NCBI GenBank assembly: GCA_902515155.1 | Contig: CABXTT010000004.1 | Location: 1-60,531 of the forward strand | Source: an uncultured SAR86 cluster bacterium | GTDB taxonomy: Bacteria > Pseudomonadota > Gammaproteobacteria > Magnimaribacterales > D2472 | Reading direction: 5' to 3' | Length of the DNA: 60,531 nt | Shown here: piece after piece, positions 17,613 through 26,042 of the stretch | Numbering within the stretch: position 1 is the stretch's first letter | Layout: every line of letters begins with the position of its first letter | The notes under the pieces: generated by a model | The model's database searches: none | Told to the model about the DNA's origin: nothing | The model's input: only the letters and a program-made list of their open reading frames with translations | Made by a program: the position numbers and the translations under genes

Positions 17613-18575
17613 ATGAAAGATCGATTATCTTTATATCCTCCAATTGAGCCCTATGATTATGATTTTTTAGAAGCAGATAATCATCAGATATATTATGAGC
17701 AATGTGGTAATCCAGATGGTAAGCCTGCTGTATTTTTACACGGTGGTCCAGGTGGTGGTGGTAGCAAGATAGTTAGACAATTTTTTAATCCAGAAGCCTA
17801 CAGAATTATTATTTTTGATCAAAGAGGTTGTGGCAGAAGCAAACCTCACGGATGCCTTGAAAAAAATACAACATGGGATTTGGTTGAAGATATTGAAAAT
17901 CTTAAGAAAAAACTTGGTATTAAACAATGGCTAGTTTTTGGTGGTTCATGGGGAAGTACATTGTCCCTTGCCTATTCTCAAACATATCCTGATTCAGTCA
18001 GTGAGATGGTACTGAGAGGAATCTTCATGCTTAGAGAAAAGGAGTTGAAATGGTTTTATCAATACGGTGCGAGTAATGTCTTCCCGGAAGCATGGCAATA
18101 TTTTCTTGAACCAATAGATGAAGAAGATAGACATAATCTTATATCTGCATATCACAAAATATTTCTTGGTGATGATGAAGAAAAAAAATTAAATGCAGCT
18201 ATAGCATGGTCTAAGTGGGAAGGCTCTACTAGCAGTTTAAGTTATAGGCCTGAAATGGCAGAAAGTTTTTCTGAACCTAAATTTGCGCTTGCATTTGCAC
18301 TTATAGAAAACCATTATTTTATAAATAAAGGGTTCTTAGAGGAAGAAAATCAATTAATTGAGAAAGGCATAGATATTATCAGATCTATACCTACAGTGAT
18401 TGTTCAAGGAAGGTATGACATGGTTTGCCCTATGACCACTGCATGGGAATTGTCTCAAAATTGGCCTGAAGCAGAATTAATAATTGCACCCTCCTCTGGC
18501 CATACGGCATTTGAAAAAGAAATTACTCACGAACTTATTAATGCAACTAACAAATTTGGATCAAATAATGACTAG
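17613..18575 (+). CDS. pip: Prolyl iminopeptidase
   Basis: A 320-aa alpha/beta-hydrolase (peptidase S33) that removes N-terminal proline from peptides. The oxyanion strand VFLHGGPGGGGS, the FDQRGCGRSKPHG block, the nucleophile elbow GGSWGSTLSLAYS and the acid and histidine regions (VQGRYDMVCP; PSSGHTAFE) are complete. Length is typical (about 313-320 aa). The stop overlaps the next ATG (ATGACTAG) by 8 bp. Confidence 0.94.
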   Translation: MKDRLSLYPPIEPYDYDFLEADNHQIYYEQCGNPDGKPAVFLHGGPGGGGSKIVRQFFNPEAYRIIIFDQRGCGRSKPHGCLEKNTTWDLVEDIENLKKKLGIKQWLVFGGSWGSTLSLAYSQTYPDSVSEMVLRGIFMLREKELKWFYQYGASNVFPEAWQYFLEPIDEEDRHNLISAYHKIFLGDDEEKKLNAAIAWSKWEGSTSSLSYRPEMAESFSEPKFALAFALIENHYFINKGFLEEENQLIEKGIDIIRSIPTVIVQGRYDMVCPMTTAWELSQNWPEAELIIAPSSGHTAFEKEITHELINATNKFGSNND

Positions 18576-19056
18576 TTTTACATTTATTGGTATGGCTGGC
18601 TCAGGTAAATCAACTTTAGGAAGAGCTTTATCCAAGAAAATTAAAGAAAGTTTTGTTGATACAGATATTCTAATTGAAACTAAATTTAAGCAATCTTTAG
18701 AAGAGCTTAAAAATTCGAAGGGATATAAATTTGTTCGCCTGGCTGAAGAAGGTGTTATTTTAAATTTAAAAAATGATGTCTCTATAATCTCAACTGGTGG
18801 CAGTGCAATCTATTCTGAGAAATCTATGAATCACTTAAAAGAATTTTCAAAAATTATATATATTTCGGTTCCACTAAATATTATCAAAAATAGAATTGGA
18901 GGTGGTCAGAAAAGAGGTCTTGCTGTTCCTGAAGGCACTTCAATTGAAGATGCATTTAATGAAAGAAAACCAATGTATGAAAAATGGGCACAAATTACCA
19001 TTGATGGAACTTTATCTGTGGATGAACTTGTTAATCTCATAATTAGTAAAAATTAA
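18568..19056 (+). CDS. Shikimate kinase family protein
   Basis: A 162-aa P-loop kinase: Walker A GMAGSGKSTLG (residues 6-16), FVDTDILIE as the shikimate-binding DTD block, KFVRLAEEGVI in place of the FRxxE motif, STGGSAIY as the glycine-rich substrate loop and GQKRGLAVPEG as the lid. It is therefore shikimate kinase-like, but the motifs are looser than in AroK, so it may act on another small hydroxylated substrate. I chose ATG 18568, overlapping the prolyl iminopeptidase stop, over an upstream start that runs deep into that gene. The next gene starts with no gap. Confidence 0.8.
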   Translation: MTSFTFIGMAGSGKSTLGRALSKKIKESFVDTDILIETKFKQSLEELKNSKGYKFVRLAEEGVILNLKNDVSIISTGGSAIYSEKSMNHLKEFSKIIYISVPLNIIKNRIGGGQKRGLAVPEGTSIEDAFNERKPMYEKWAQITIDGTLSVDELVNLIISKN

Positions 19057-19731
19057 ATGGAAGAAATAAGAAGCTTAGTTATTGGGGCTACAGGTTTAGT
19101 TGGTGGTGAGATTTTAAAAATTATTAAAGAAAAAGGTGGTGACGTTTCCATGCTTTCAAGAAGCCCTCTAAATAACAAATCAGATGATATTAAAGAATAT
19201 ATATTAAATTTTAATAAAATCGATGAATTTAATATGCCAAAATTCGATCATATCTATATATCAATTGGTACAAGACTTGATACTTCTGAGCTCATATATA
19301 TTAAAGAATCCAAAAGGGAAAAGTTTATAGAAGTTGATTATAGTTTTGTAATTAACTTAGCCAAAAAGGCTTATACTGCTGGTGCTAAATCTATAGCTGT
19401 TGTCTCTGCAATTGGAGCTGATAAAGACTCGAGTAACTTATATCTTCAAACAAAAGGAAAGATGGAGGAAGAAATTAAATTTATTGGCTATGAAACTGTT
19501 GTAATAGCTCAGCCAGGACATCTTTTAGGTAATAGGCCTAATGATAAATTTCGATTTGAGGTTCCACTTATGGAGTTTGGAGCTAAGCTGTTTGAACCCT
19601 TGATGGTTGGACCTCTCAAAAACCTTAGATTTATATCTGCTTCCAAAGTAGGAAAAGCAATGTTTAATTATATGAATTCAAATAAAAAAGGAATATTTAA
19701 ACTCAAATATGAAGAGTTTATGAATAATTAA
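19057..19731 (+). CDS. NAD(P)-binding Rossmann protein (HTATIP2/CC3-like)
   Basis: A 224-aa atypical short-chain dehydrogenase-like protein. Its N-terminus, LVIGATGLVGGEILKII, is the nucleotide-binding loop; VVSAIGADKDSSNLYLQTKG and VIAQPGHLLGNR match the bacterial oxidoreductases related to HTATIP2. Catalytic activity of this family is uncertain. It directly follows the shikimate kinase-like gene, and its TAA stop shares four bases (TTAA) with the convergent small membrane protein gene. Confidence 0.82.
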   Translation: MEEIRSLVIGATGLVGGEILKIIKEKGGDVSMLSRSPLNNKSDDIKEYILNFNKIDEFNMPKFDHIYISIGTRLDTSELIYIKESKREKFIEVDYSFVINLAKKAYTAGAKSIAVVSAIGADKDSSNLYLQTKGKMEEEIKFIGYETVVIAQPGHLLGNRPNDKFRFEVPLMEFGAKLFEPLMVGPLKNLRFISASKVGKAMFNYMNSNKKGIFKLKYEEFMNN

Positions 19732-19979
19732 GAAAGCTTTCTATTTGTTCTAAACATTTTTCTCATTGCTAGTGCAGAGTTAAGAAACCAAAAGGCAGAT
19801 GCAAAAAAGAAATAATATAAGCCAGCATTTAATTGAACAATCATTGCCAAAATACTTCCAGTAGCTATTGCAGATAAGCCAAACATTCGCTTTTTATGCT
19901 TCTTTGAGACAATGAGAGGCGCAGCTAATAAAGTACCGAATAAAACACTACTAATCTGGATAATATCAATGATAGTCAT
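19728..19979 (-). CDS. Small three-helix membrane protein of unknown function
   Basis: An 83-aa protein from ATG 19979 (a longer start at 19991 is possible). It has three hydrophobic segments (about residues 3-22, 33-52 and 54-70) separated by the basic loop SKKHKKRMF and ends in a basic tail RKMFRTNRKLS, suggesting an inner-membrane protein with positive charges inside. I do not recognise a family. The stop overlaps the convergent neighbour by 4 bp. Confidence 0.6.
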   Translation of the reverse strand: MTIIDIIQISSVLFGTLLAAPLIVSKKHKKRMFGLSAIATGSILAMIVQLNAGLYYFFFASAFWFLNSALAMRKMFRTNRKLS

Positions 19980-20064
19980 ACTGATAAGCATAAGAAATTA
20001 TGCCTATGAGTATAAATATCGAAGCATTATGAATACTTTTTTTATAAAGTAAATAGTAAATTTG

Positions 20065-20098
20065 AACTTTTTATAAAAAAGTTTAGTCTATAAGACTA
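20065..20098 (+). repeat. Two adjacent inverted repeats in the leader of the 20122 gene
   Basis: AACTTTT (20065-20071)/AAAAGTT (20077-20083) with a 5-bp loop is followed directly by TAGTCT/AGACTA (20084-20098) with a 3-bp loop. They lie 24 bp upstream of the secreted-protein start, whose AGGAG ribosome site comes after them. They could be operator half-sites or small mRNA hairpins; the sequence alone does not decide. Confidence 0.45.
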
Positions 20099-20121
20099 GA
20101 GATTTTTTTAGGAGAAAAAAT

Positions 20122-20496
20122 ATGAAAAATTTATTAGCGCTAGTGGTTATAATTTCTATCTCTTCGAATATTTTCGCAGATCATCATAAAGAAGAAGACA
20201 AACCAAAAAGAGAAAATCCTAATCATTTAATGAGTTTTAAGTCTTGCATGGAGACTAAAGCTGGTATTGGTTGGTTTTTATCTGCTGCAGATGATGTGTT
20301 TGATGATATCAAGGTTAATGGTGAAGAAAAAGATAAGTCATGGAATGATGAAAAATGGATAGAGGCTATGGCTTTAGCTGATTTAGCTTCGAATTACTCC
20401 ACAGTTTATGATGTTTGGTGTAAGGACATGATCAATCAAAGAATGAAGATGAGAGAAAATAGAATGAATCATAAAAAACAGAAAACTAAAGATTAA
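20122..20496 (+). CDS. Small secreted/periplasmic protein of unknown function
   Basis: A 124-aa protein with a clear signal peptide: basic start MKN, hydrophobic core LLALVVIISISSNI and a probable cleavage after FA (about residue 19), before DHHKEEDKPKR. The mature part is very charged, has two cysteines (about 44 and 96) that could form a disulfide, and ends in a Lys/Arg/Met-rich tail (RMKMRENRMNHKK). A strong AGGAG site (around 20111) supports the start. I do not recognise the family. Confidence 0.7.
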   Translation: MKNLLALVVIISISSNIFADHHKEEDKPKRENPNHLMSFKSCMETKAGIGWFLSAADDVFDDIKVNGEEKDKSWNDEKWIEAMALADLASNYSTVYDVWCKDMINQRMKMRENRMNHKKQKTKD

Positions 20497-20501
20497 AAAT
20501 A

Positions 20502-20726
20502 TTAAAATTTTCCTCTCTGGAATCTCATTCTTATTGAGTACACCCGTAATAGTGCAACAAAAGTAAGTATTGACTGAGTAAATAGAGATATTGTTATTGG
20601 GTTAGACCAACTCCAGCTGTCTATTGTTAGCCATAATAAAAAAGTTTGAAGTGGAAAATTAATAACTGCTCCCATAAGAACAACTATTACAGCTTCTCTA
20701 AAAGCTATTTTTTCAGTTTTATTCAT
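20502..20726 (-). CDS. Small two-helix membrane protein of unknown function
   Basis: A 74-aa protein with two hydrophobic stretches (VIVVLMGAVINFPLQTFLLWL and, after SWSWSNP, ISLFTQSILTFVALLRVY, quoted in part) and a basic C-terminus (RMRFQRGKF). A GGAAAT-type ribosome site precedes the ATG. It is 12 bp downstream of the ybjQ-like gene on the same strand and ends 5 bp from the convergent secreted-protein gene. Family not recognised. Confidence 0.6.
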   Translation of the reverse strand: MNKTEKIAFREAVIVVLMGAVINFPLQTFLLWLTIDSWSWSNPITISLFTQSILTFVALLRVYSIRMRFQRGKF

Positions 20727-20738
20727 AATTATTTCCTT

Positions 20739-21062
20739 TTAAATTTTAACTCCAGTTCCATAAGCAAGAATTTCTGATGCTCCTTGAGTAATTGTAGAAG
20801 TTTGAAATCTGAAACCAACAATAGCATTTGCGCCCTTTGACCTAGCATCAATTAACATTCTTTCATATGCTTGTTCTCTAGCCGATGCTAATAATTTAGA
20901 ATACCCCACAAGCTCGCCACCAACAATATTTTTAAGAGTGGCAAACATGTCTGATCCAAAATTTCTGGATCGAACCGTACTTCCTTGAACTATTCCAATA
21001 TGTTCAAGAATATTTTTTCCTGCTATTTCATTCGATGATACTACTACGATATTTTCTGTCAT
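20739..21062 (-). CDS. ybjQ: YbjQ family protein (UPF0145, heavy-metal-binding-like domain)
   Basis: A 107-aa pentamer-forming small protein. Family blocks are VQGSTVRSRNFGSD, the alanine-rich helix ARSKGANAIVGFRFQTS and the closing EILAYGTGV. The function of YbjQ proteins is not well defined. Length is exact for the family. It is divergent from hspQ, whose start is 36 bp away, so the two promoters share a very short spacer. Confidence 0.92.
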   Translation of the reverse strand: MTENIVVVSSNEIAGKNILEHIGIVQGSTVRSRNFGSDMFATLKNIVGGELVGYSKLLASAREQAYERMLIDARSKGANAIVGFRFQTSTITQGASEILAYGTGVKI

Positions 21063-21098
21063 GACAAAATCCCTAAAATGGTTTAACTTATAAATATA

Positions 21099-21431
21099 AT
21101 GAAGAAATTAATAGAAGCAAGGTTTTCTATAGGAAATATTGTAAAACATAAGTATTTAAATTTTAGAGGTGTTATTTTTGATTTAGATCCAGAGTTCAAA
21201 AATACTGAGGAATGGTATTTGGCAATACCAGAACAAATTAGGCCAAAAAAAGAACAACCTTTCTACCATATATTTGCAGAAAACGAAGAAATTTTTTATA
21301 TAGCCTACGTCTCAGAACAAAATTTAATTCTAGATGATTCGGGTTTGCCGGCCAATCATCCTGACATTAAACAAATTTTTTCAGATTTTGATGGAAAGTC
21401 ATATATGCCTCATGAAAGGGCAAAAAATTAA
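21099..21431 (+). CDS. hspQ: Heat shock protein HspQ (hemimethylated-DNA-binding YccV fold)
   Basis: A 110-aa protein matching HspQ: ARFSIGNIVKHKYLNFRGVI, DLDPEFKNTEEWYLAIP, then PFYHIFAENEEIFYIAYVSE and the acidic tail LDDSGLPANHPDI. In E. coli it is a specificity-enhancing factor for Lon and binds DnaA. The stop shares TTAA with the convergent aminotransferase gene. Confidence 0.92.
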   Translation: MKKLIEARFSIGNIVKHKYLNFRGVIFDLDPEFKNTEEWYLAIPEQIRPKKEQPFYHIFAENEEIFYIAYVSEQNLILDDSGLPANHPDIKQIFSDFDGKSYMPHERAKN

Positions 21432-22639
21432 GTTTTAAGTCCAAGATGAGCCACTTGGACAGATGTGATGAATACATCCATGGCAATTTTTAATTCATCT
21501 TCATCTATAAAAGTCGGAGCAATTCTGATGATATTATTATTTGGGTCATTGCTGTTGGGGAATGTGGCACCAGCGGGAGTAAGTGATACACCTAACACGG
21601 AACAAAGCTCTATAACCTCAGATGCAATTGGTTTGGATGTCTTGTATGTTATGAAATAGCCGCCTGTTGGTTTTGAAAAAGTTCCATAATCATCTGAAAT
21701 ACTTCCTAAAATTTCATACGAAGTTTCAAATTTAGGCCTTATAAGATTTGCATGCTTGGTCATATGGCTCTCAATATCCTCTTTATTTTTAAATAAATCT
21801 ACATGTCTTTGTTGATTTATTTTGTCAGGACATATGACCATTGAAAGTCGCGTTTTTTTAATAAGATCTAAATTATCTCCATCGGCAGCTAAGAAAGATA
21901 GGCCACCACCACCAAAAGTAACTTTTGAGAATGACGTAACAATAACCGTTTGATTATTAGTATTATTATTTAATGCAAGTTGCCACGTAGGTGTTTGTTT
22001 TTTTGTCGGTAAAAAATCATGAATTAAGTATGCGTGATCAAAAAGAAATAAAAACTTATCTGAGTAGGCTTTTCCGATGGTAAAAATCCCATTGATATTT
22101 TCATCCGTATAAACCTCACCAGAAGGATTTGAATGTCTAGGAACGCATATTATTCCCATTACATTTTGATTTTCATCTAAAACATTTTTTAACTTTGCAA
22201 GATCAACTCCGTCTTCGATAAGTGGAACAGTTATTACTTCGATGTCAAAATCGTCAAATATTCTAAAATGCCTATCAAATCCTGGAACAGGACAAATAAA
22301 TTTTGGTTTCTCGAGACTCTTCCATGAAGAGGGTTTGCCATGAATATAATGAGCTAGTATCGTTTGATAGCTGAGTAATAAGCTAGATTGTTCGCCTGCA
22401 ATTATATTTCCTATTGGAGCGTCCAGTAAACTAGCTCCTAGCTCTCTAGCTGCTTTGATTCCACTTGGCTCACCATAATTTCTTAAATCAACGCCGTCGT
22501 CAGTTATTGGTTCAACATTCATTTTTAACAACTTGTTTGATAGATCTAATTGAGAGGAGTCGGGCTTACCCCTAGTTATATCTATATTAAGCCCTTTGGA
22601 CTTTAAATCTTTAAAATGGTTTAGAATTGACTCAGACAT
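21428..22639 (-). CDS. Aspartate aminotransferase, subgroup Ic (PF12897 type)
   Basis: A 403-aa PLP enzyme. The N-terminal IDITRGKPDSSQLDLSNKLL, the DLRNYGEPSG block, ICPVPGFDRHFRIFDDF and the PLP-lysine region TSFSKVTFGGGGLSF closely follow the aspartate aminotransferases described from Corynebacterium and Deinococcus, not the classical AspC/TyrB (Ia) or Ib enzymes. It transfers the amino group between aspartate and 2-oxoglutarate in the cytoplasm. No Shine-Dalgarno is obvious at ATG 22639; rmuC starts 34 bp away on the other strand. Confidence 0.87.
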   Translation of the reverse strand: MSESILNHFKDLKSKGLNIDITRGKPDSSQLDLSNKLLKMNVEPITDDGVDLRNYGEPSGIKAARELGASLLDAPIGNIIAGEQSSLLLSYQTILAHYIHGKPSSWKSLEKPKFICPVPGFDRHFRIFDDFDIEVITVPLIEDGVDLAKLKNVLDENQNVMGIICVPRHSNPSGEVYTDENINGIFTIGKAYSDKFLFLFDHAYLIHDFLPTKKQTPTWQLALNNNTNNQTVIVTSFSKVTFGGGGLSFLAADGDNLDLIKKTRLSMVICPDKINQQRHVDLFKNKEDIESHMTKHANLIRPKFETSYEILGSISDDYGTFSKPTGGYFITYKTSKPIASEVIELCSVLGVSLTPAGATFPNSNDPNNNIIRIAPTFIDEDELKIAMDVFITSVQVAHLGLKT

Positions 22640-22673
22640 AGTATGAGAGATATTTTAATGGAATAATAAGATT

Positions 22674-23780
22674 ATGTTACAAGAAAGTTTAATTCTTATA
22701 GGTTTTATTGCAGTCATTGCTGTTGTTTTGATCGCTTTTGCAATTTTTTTAAACAAAAATAATAACAAAGTAATTGAAATGAATTTTGTAAACCTTGCAA
22801 ATAAAATCCTTGAAGAAAAAAATGATACCTTGTCTAAAAATAATTTTGATAGGTTAAATGAGACGCTAGCCCCTTTTAAAGATCAGATAAAAGACCTTAA
22901 TACTCAAATTATTGAACTTAAAAAGGAGCAATCGGCAGCAAAGCAAAGCTTTACAGATGAAGTCAGTAAAGTTATTGAACAAACGAATAAAATAAGTATT
23001 GACGCTGATAATCTTACAAGTGCCTTAAAAGGTGATTCAAAGTCCCAGGGCTTGTGGGGTGAGCAACTTTTAGAAAAAACTCTTGAAGAATCTGGATTAA
23101 GAAAGGGAAGAGATTACGAAGTTCAGAAAGGTTTCAAAAGTGATAAAGGCAATATTGTTATACCAGATGCGGTGATATATTTACCTGGAGATAGAAATAT
23201 TATTATTGATTCTAAAGTTTCACTGACAGCATATTCAAAATATGTTGATGCGGAAGATGAACAAAAAAAAGAAAAATACTTAAAAGACCACATCAATTCG
23301 TTAAAAGATCATCTTAAAAATTTATCTTCTAAAAATTACAGAGATATACCTACACTAAATTCTCCAGATTATGTTTTGATGTTTATACCAGTCGAGTCTG
23401 CTCTCTCTCTTGCATTATCGAATGATTGGGACTTGCAAAGAATAGCTATGCAAAATCAGATGGGCTTTGTGACTCCTACCAATCTAATAGCAATTCTAAG
23501 AATGGCTGAAAGTTTATGGCGTTTAGATTCACAAAACGAAAATGCAGCAAGAATTGCTAAAAGAGCTGGTCATTTGATTGATAAATTTTCAGGCCTAAGT
23601 GAAGATATCTCAAGTATTGGTAAATATTTAAGACTAGCTGAAAGATCGTTTGAAGGTGCAGAAAATAAACTTTCTCAAGGAAAAGGTAATCTATTTGATC
23701 AAATCAAAGAGTTGGAGTCTTTAGGAGCAAAATCAAAAAAAATTATAGATCAACCCAAAAATATAAATATTAAAGATTAA
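22674..23780 (+). CDS. rmuC: DNA recombination protein RmuC
   Basis: A 368-aa protein with an N-terminal transmembrane helix (residues 5-27), a coiled coil (about 40-115) and the RmuC nuclease-like domain: KSQGLWGEQLLEKTLEESGL, IVIPDAVIYLPGDRNIIIDSKVS (quoted by key part DAV...DSK) and YVLMFIPVESAL. RmuC limits inversions and genome rearrangements. Somewhat shorter than the E. coli protein (475 aa), mainly in the coiled coil and C-tail. The next gene starts 1 bp after its stop. Confidence 0.93.
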   Translation: MLQESLILIGFIAVIAVVLIAFAIFLNKNNNKVIEMNFVNLANKILEEKNDTLSKNNFDRLNETLAPFKDQIKDLNTQIIELKKEQSAAKQSFTDEVSKVIEQTNKISIDADNLTSALKGDSKSQGLWGEQLLEKTLEESGLRKGRDYEVQKGFKSDKGNIVIPDAVIYLPGDRNIIIDSKVSLTAYSKYVDAEDEQKKEKYLKDHINSLKDHLKNLSSKNYRDIPTLNSPDYVLMFIPVESALSLALSNDWDLQRIAMQNQMGFVTPTNLIAILRMAESLWRLDSQNENAARIAKRAGHLIDKFSGLSEDISSIGKYLRLAERSFEGAENKLSQGKGNLFDQIKELESLGAKSKKIIDQPKNINIKD

Positions 23781-23781
23781 T

Positions 23782-25335
23782 ATGTATCATCTAAGATTAT
23801 GGAGTTATCTCTCCTTACCATGGCTAGCATTTGCTCTAATTTTCTTTTTTGGATTTTTCTATTCTGCATTTTTCTATGAAATTGATACACAATTTTTATC
23901 TTCTAAATATCTTTTTTCTTTGTTTAAAAACACCTTAGTTCTATCAATAACAACTGGCTTCATTTCTGCTTTGATAGCAGTTCCTTTGGCAATAATTGTA
24001 ACTTTGTATAAATTTCCTGGACATAATTTTTTTAGTTGGGCACTAAGTCTATCCATAGCTTTCCCTGCCTATATCTATGCATTTATATTTGTTGGAACAT
24101 TTGAATATGCTGGACCTCTTGCAACTTTTTTTAGAGAGAATGGAATATATCTACCATCAATAAAAAATTTATTTGGTGCCTCTGTTGTTATGTCAATGGC
24201 ATTATTCCCATACATATATCTTTTAGCTAAAGCCCAATTAGCCTCAATGGGAGTCTCATTATTTAAGGCTGCAAAAACTTTGGGAAATACAAATTATCAA
24301 GCTATAAAAAAAATAATTATCCCATCATTATGGCCAGCTATTCTAGCTGGAGTAATACTGGTCATTTTAGAAACAATTGCTGATTTTGGTGGAGTTTCAA
24401 CTTTAAACATAAATACATTCACAGTTGGAATCTATAATGCCTGGTTTGGTTACCAAAGCTATTATTCGGGAGCAAGATTGGCGGCATATTTATTGATATT
24501 CGTATTTTTCTTTCTATTCTTAAGTAAATTTCTTTACAGAAGTAATCACTCAGTTGCATCTTCTACTGCAGAAAGATATGAAAAAATTAAGCCAAAGACT
24601 TTTATTCAATATTTATTTACTTTTATTTGTTCTTTAATATTTTTGATCACTTTTTGCTTACCTTTATATCAAGTTATTGATTGGGCAATACTTAATGAAT
24701 ATGGTTCATTAATTAGCAATTTCAAAGTTTTTATTAACTCCATTGCGCTTGGGATAATTGCTTCATTCTTAACAGTTTCTATTTCGATAATACTCGCTTT
24801 AAGTTTTATTAATGCTAAGAAGTTAAGATTATTGATTACTTTATCCTCCTCTGGATATGCCGTACCAGGCTCCGTAATTGCTGCTGGATTATTGGTAAGT
24901 TTTAATTCAATTTTTAATGTTTCAATTACAACATTCGGAATTATAGGCTTAATTCTTTGTCTTGCTTTGCGATTTATAACACCAGCTTTTAAATATTTGA
25001 CAGCTTCGTTGAATAATATATCTCCTTCTTCACAAAATGCGCTATCGGGATTTTCAGTATCAAGTTTAAAAGCATTCTTATTGTTTTATTTTCCACAAAT
25101 GAGGCCTGCAATCTTAATGAGTATGCTGGTTGTATTTATTGAAGTTATAAAAGAACAACCAGCTACGCTTTTGTTGAGGCCTGTTGGATTTGAAACTTTA
25201 TCATCTAAAATATATAACTACACAAGTGAGGGCCAATGGATACTTGCTTCACTCCCTAGTTTATTTTTGATAATGATTTGTTTGGTACTTGTCTATATTC
25301 TTAATAAGAATATCGATTCGGAAATAAATAACTGA
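23782..25335 (+). CDS. Fused two-domain ABC transporter permease (Fe3+/thiamine type, FbpB/ThiP-like)
   Basis: A 517-aa polytopic membrane protein with about 12 hydrophobic segments and two BPD_transp_1 domains; the first ATPase-contact (EAA) loop is KAAKTLGNTNYQAIKKIIIP (about residues 164-183) and a second lies near NALSGFSVSSLKAFLLFYFP. The fused arrangement and the sequence AGVILVILETIADFGGVSTL are typical of ferric iron permeases. Neither an ATPase nor a periplasmic binding protein gene is adjacent, so it is an orphan and the substrate is inferred. Confidence 0.85.
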   Translation: MYHLRLWSYLSLPWLAFALIFFFGFFYSAFFYEIDTQFLSSKYLFSLFKNTLVLSITTGFISALIAVPLAIIVTLYKFPGHNFFSWALSLSIAFPAYIYAFIFVGTFEYAGPLATFFRENGIYLPSIKNLFGASVVMSMALFPYIYLLAKAQLASMGVSLFKAAKTLGNTNYQAIKKIIIPSLWPAILAGVILVILETIADFGGVSTLNINTFTVGIYNAWFGYQSYYSGARLAAYLLIFVFFFLFLSKFLYRSNHSVASSTAERYEKIKPKTFIQYLFTFICSLIFLITFCLPLYQVIDWAILNEYGSLISNFKVFINSIALGIIASFLTVSISIILALSFINAKKLRLLITLSSSGYAVPGSVIAAGLLVSFNSIFNVSITTFGIIGLILCLALRFITPAFKYLTASLNNISPSSQNALSGFSVSSLKAFLLFYFPQMRPAILMSMLVVFIEVIKEQPATLLLRPVGFETLSSKIYNYTSEGQWILASLPSLFLIMICLVLVYILNKNIDSEINN

Positions 25336-25371
25336 CAGACTCAATCAATCGTTTTAACTTTTAATTTTAAG

Positions 25372-26028
25372 CTAAGGTAGATCTATAATTTCCCATCCTC
25401 TAGATATGCATTCATGCCTGAGTTTTGAATCTGGATTAACTCCAACCGCTTTTTCTACAGCACATAAAAGAGGAAGATCGTTGATTGAGTCAGAATAAAA
25501 TGTTGTGCCATCAAAATTAATGAAATTATTTTCAAGCATCCACTCTCTTACTAACTTTAGTTTGCCCTCTCCCAATGCTGCTGGCTTTATAATTCTTCCT
25601 GTTAACTCACCACCGACAGTCTCAGGAATTGTTGCTATAACATTTTTAAAGTCTAGCCTTTTTGCAATTATATCTACAAGAATCTTATTAGTAGCAGAAG
25701 CTAGAAGAAGTTCATCATTATTCTCATAGTGTTCATGAATTAATCTCAGTGCATAAACATTTATCATTGGCTCAATAACGCTTGATAGGTATTCTTCAAA
25801 GATTACAGAAATTTTTTCCTTACCAATCTCAATAAAAGAACCAATTGCAAAAGAGGAATATTCGTATATGTCTAAGGTTCCTTGATTGTATTGATTAAAA
25901 AAGTAGTCATTTTTATCTTTATATTTTTTGACATCAACTATCTCTTTTTCAATTAGAAATTGTATCCATGAGTAGTCCGAATCTCCTCTAAGAATGGTAT
26001 TATCAAGGTCAAATATAGTTAATTTCAT
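25372..26028 (-). CDS. HAD subfamily IB phosphatase (SerB-like)
   Basis: A 218-aa HAD hydrolase: nucleophile aspartates in TIFDLDNTILRGDSD (residues 4-18), motif II in LLASATNK, the GGELTGRI substrate loop, the lysine of GEGKLKLV and motif III/IV FYSDSINDLPLL. It belongs to the phosphoserine-phosphatase-like IB group; substrate not determined. It is divergent from rppH with 14 bp between starts, an adjacency I recall from Pseudomonas. Confidence 0.87.
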   Translation of the reverse strand: MKLTIFDLDNTILRGDSDYSWIQFLIEKEIVDVKKYKDKNDYFFNQYNQGTLDIYEYSSFAIGSFIEIGKEKISVIFEEYLSSVIEPMINVYALRLIHEHYENNDELLLASATNKILVDIIAKRLDFKNVIATIPETVGGELTGRIIKPAALGEGKLKLVREWMLENNFINFDGTTFYSDSINDLPLLCAVEKAVGVNPDSKLRHECISRGWEIIDLP

Positions 26029-26042
26029 TCAGTACTTTTTTT

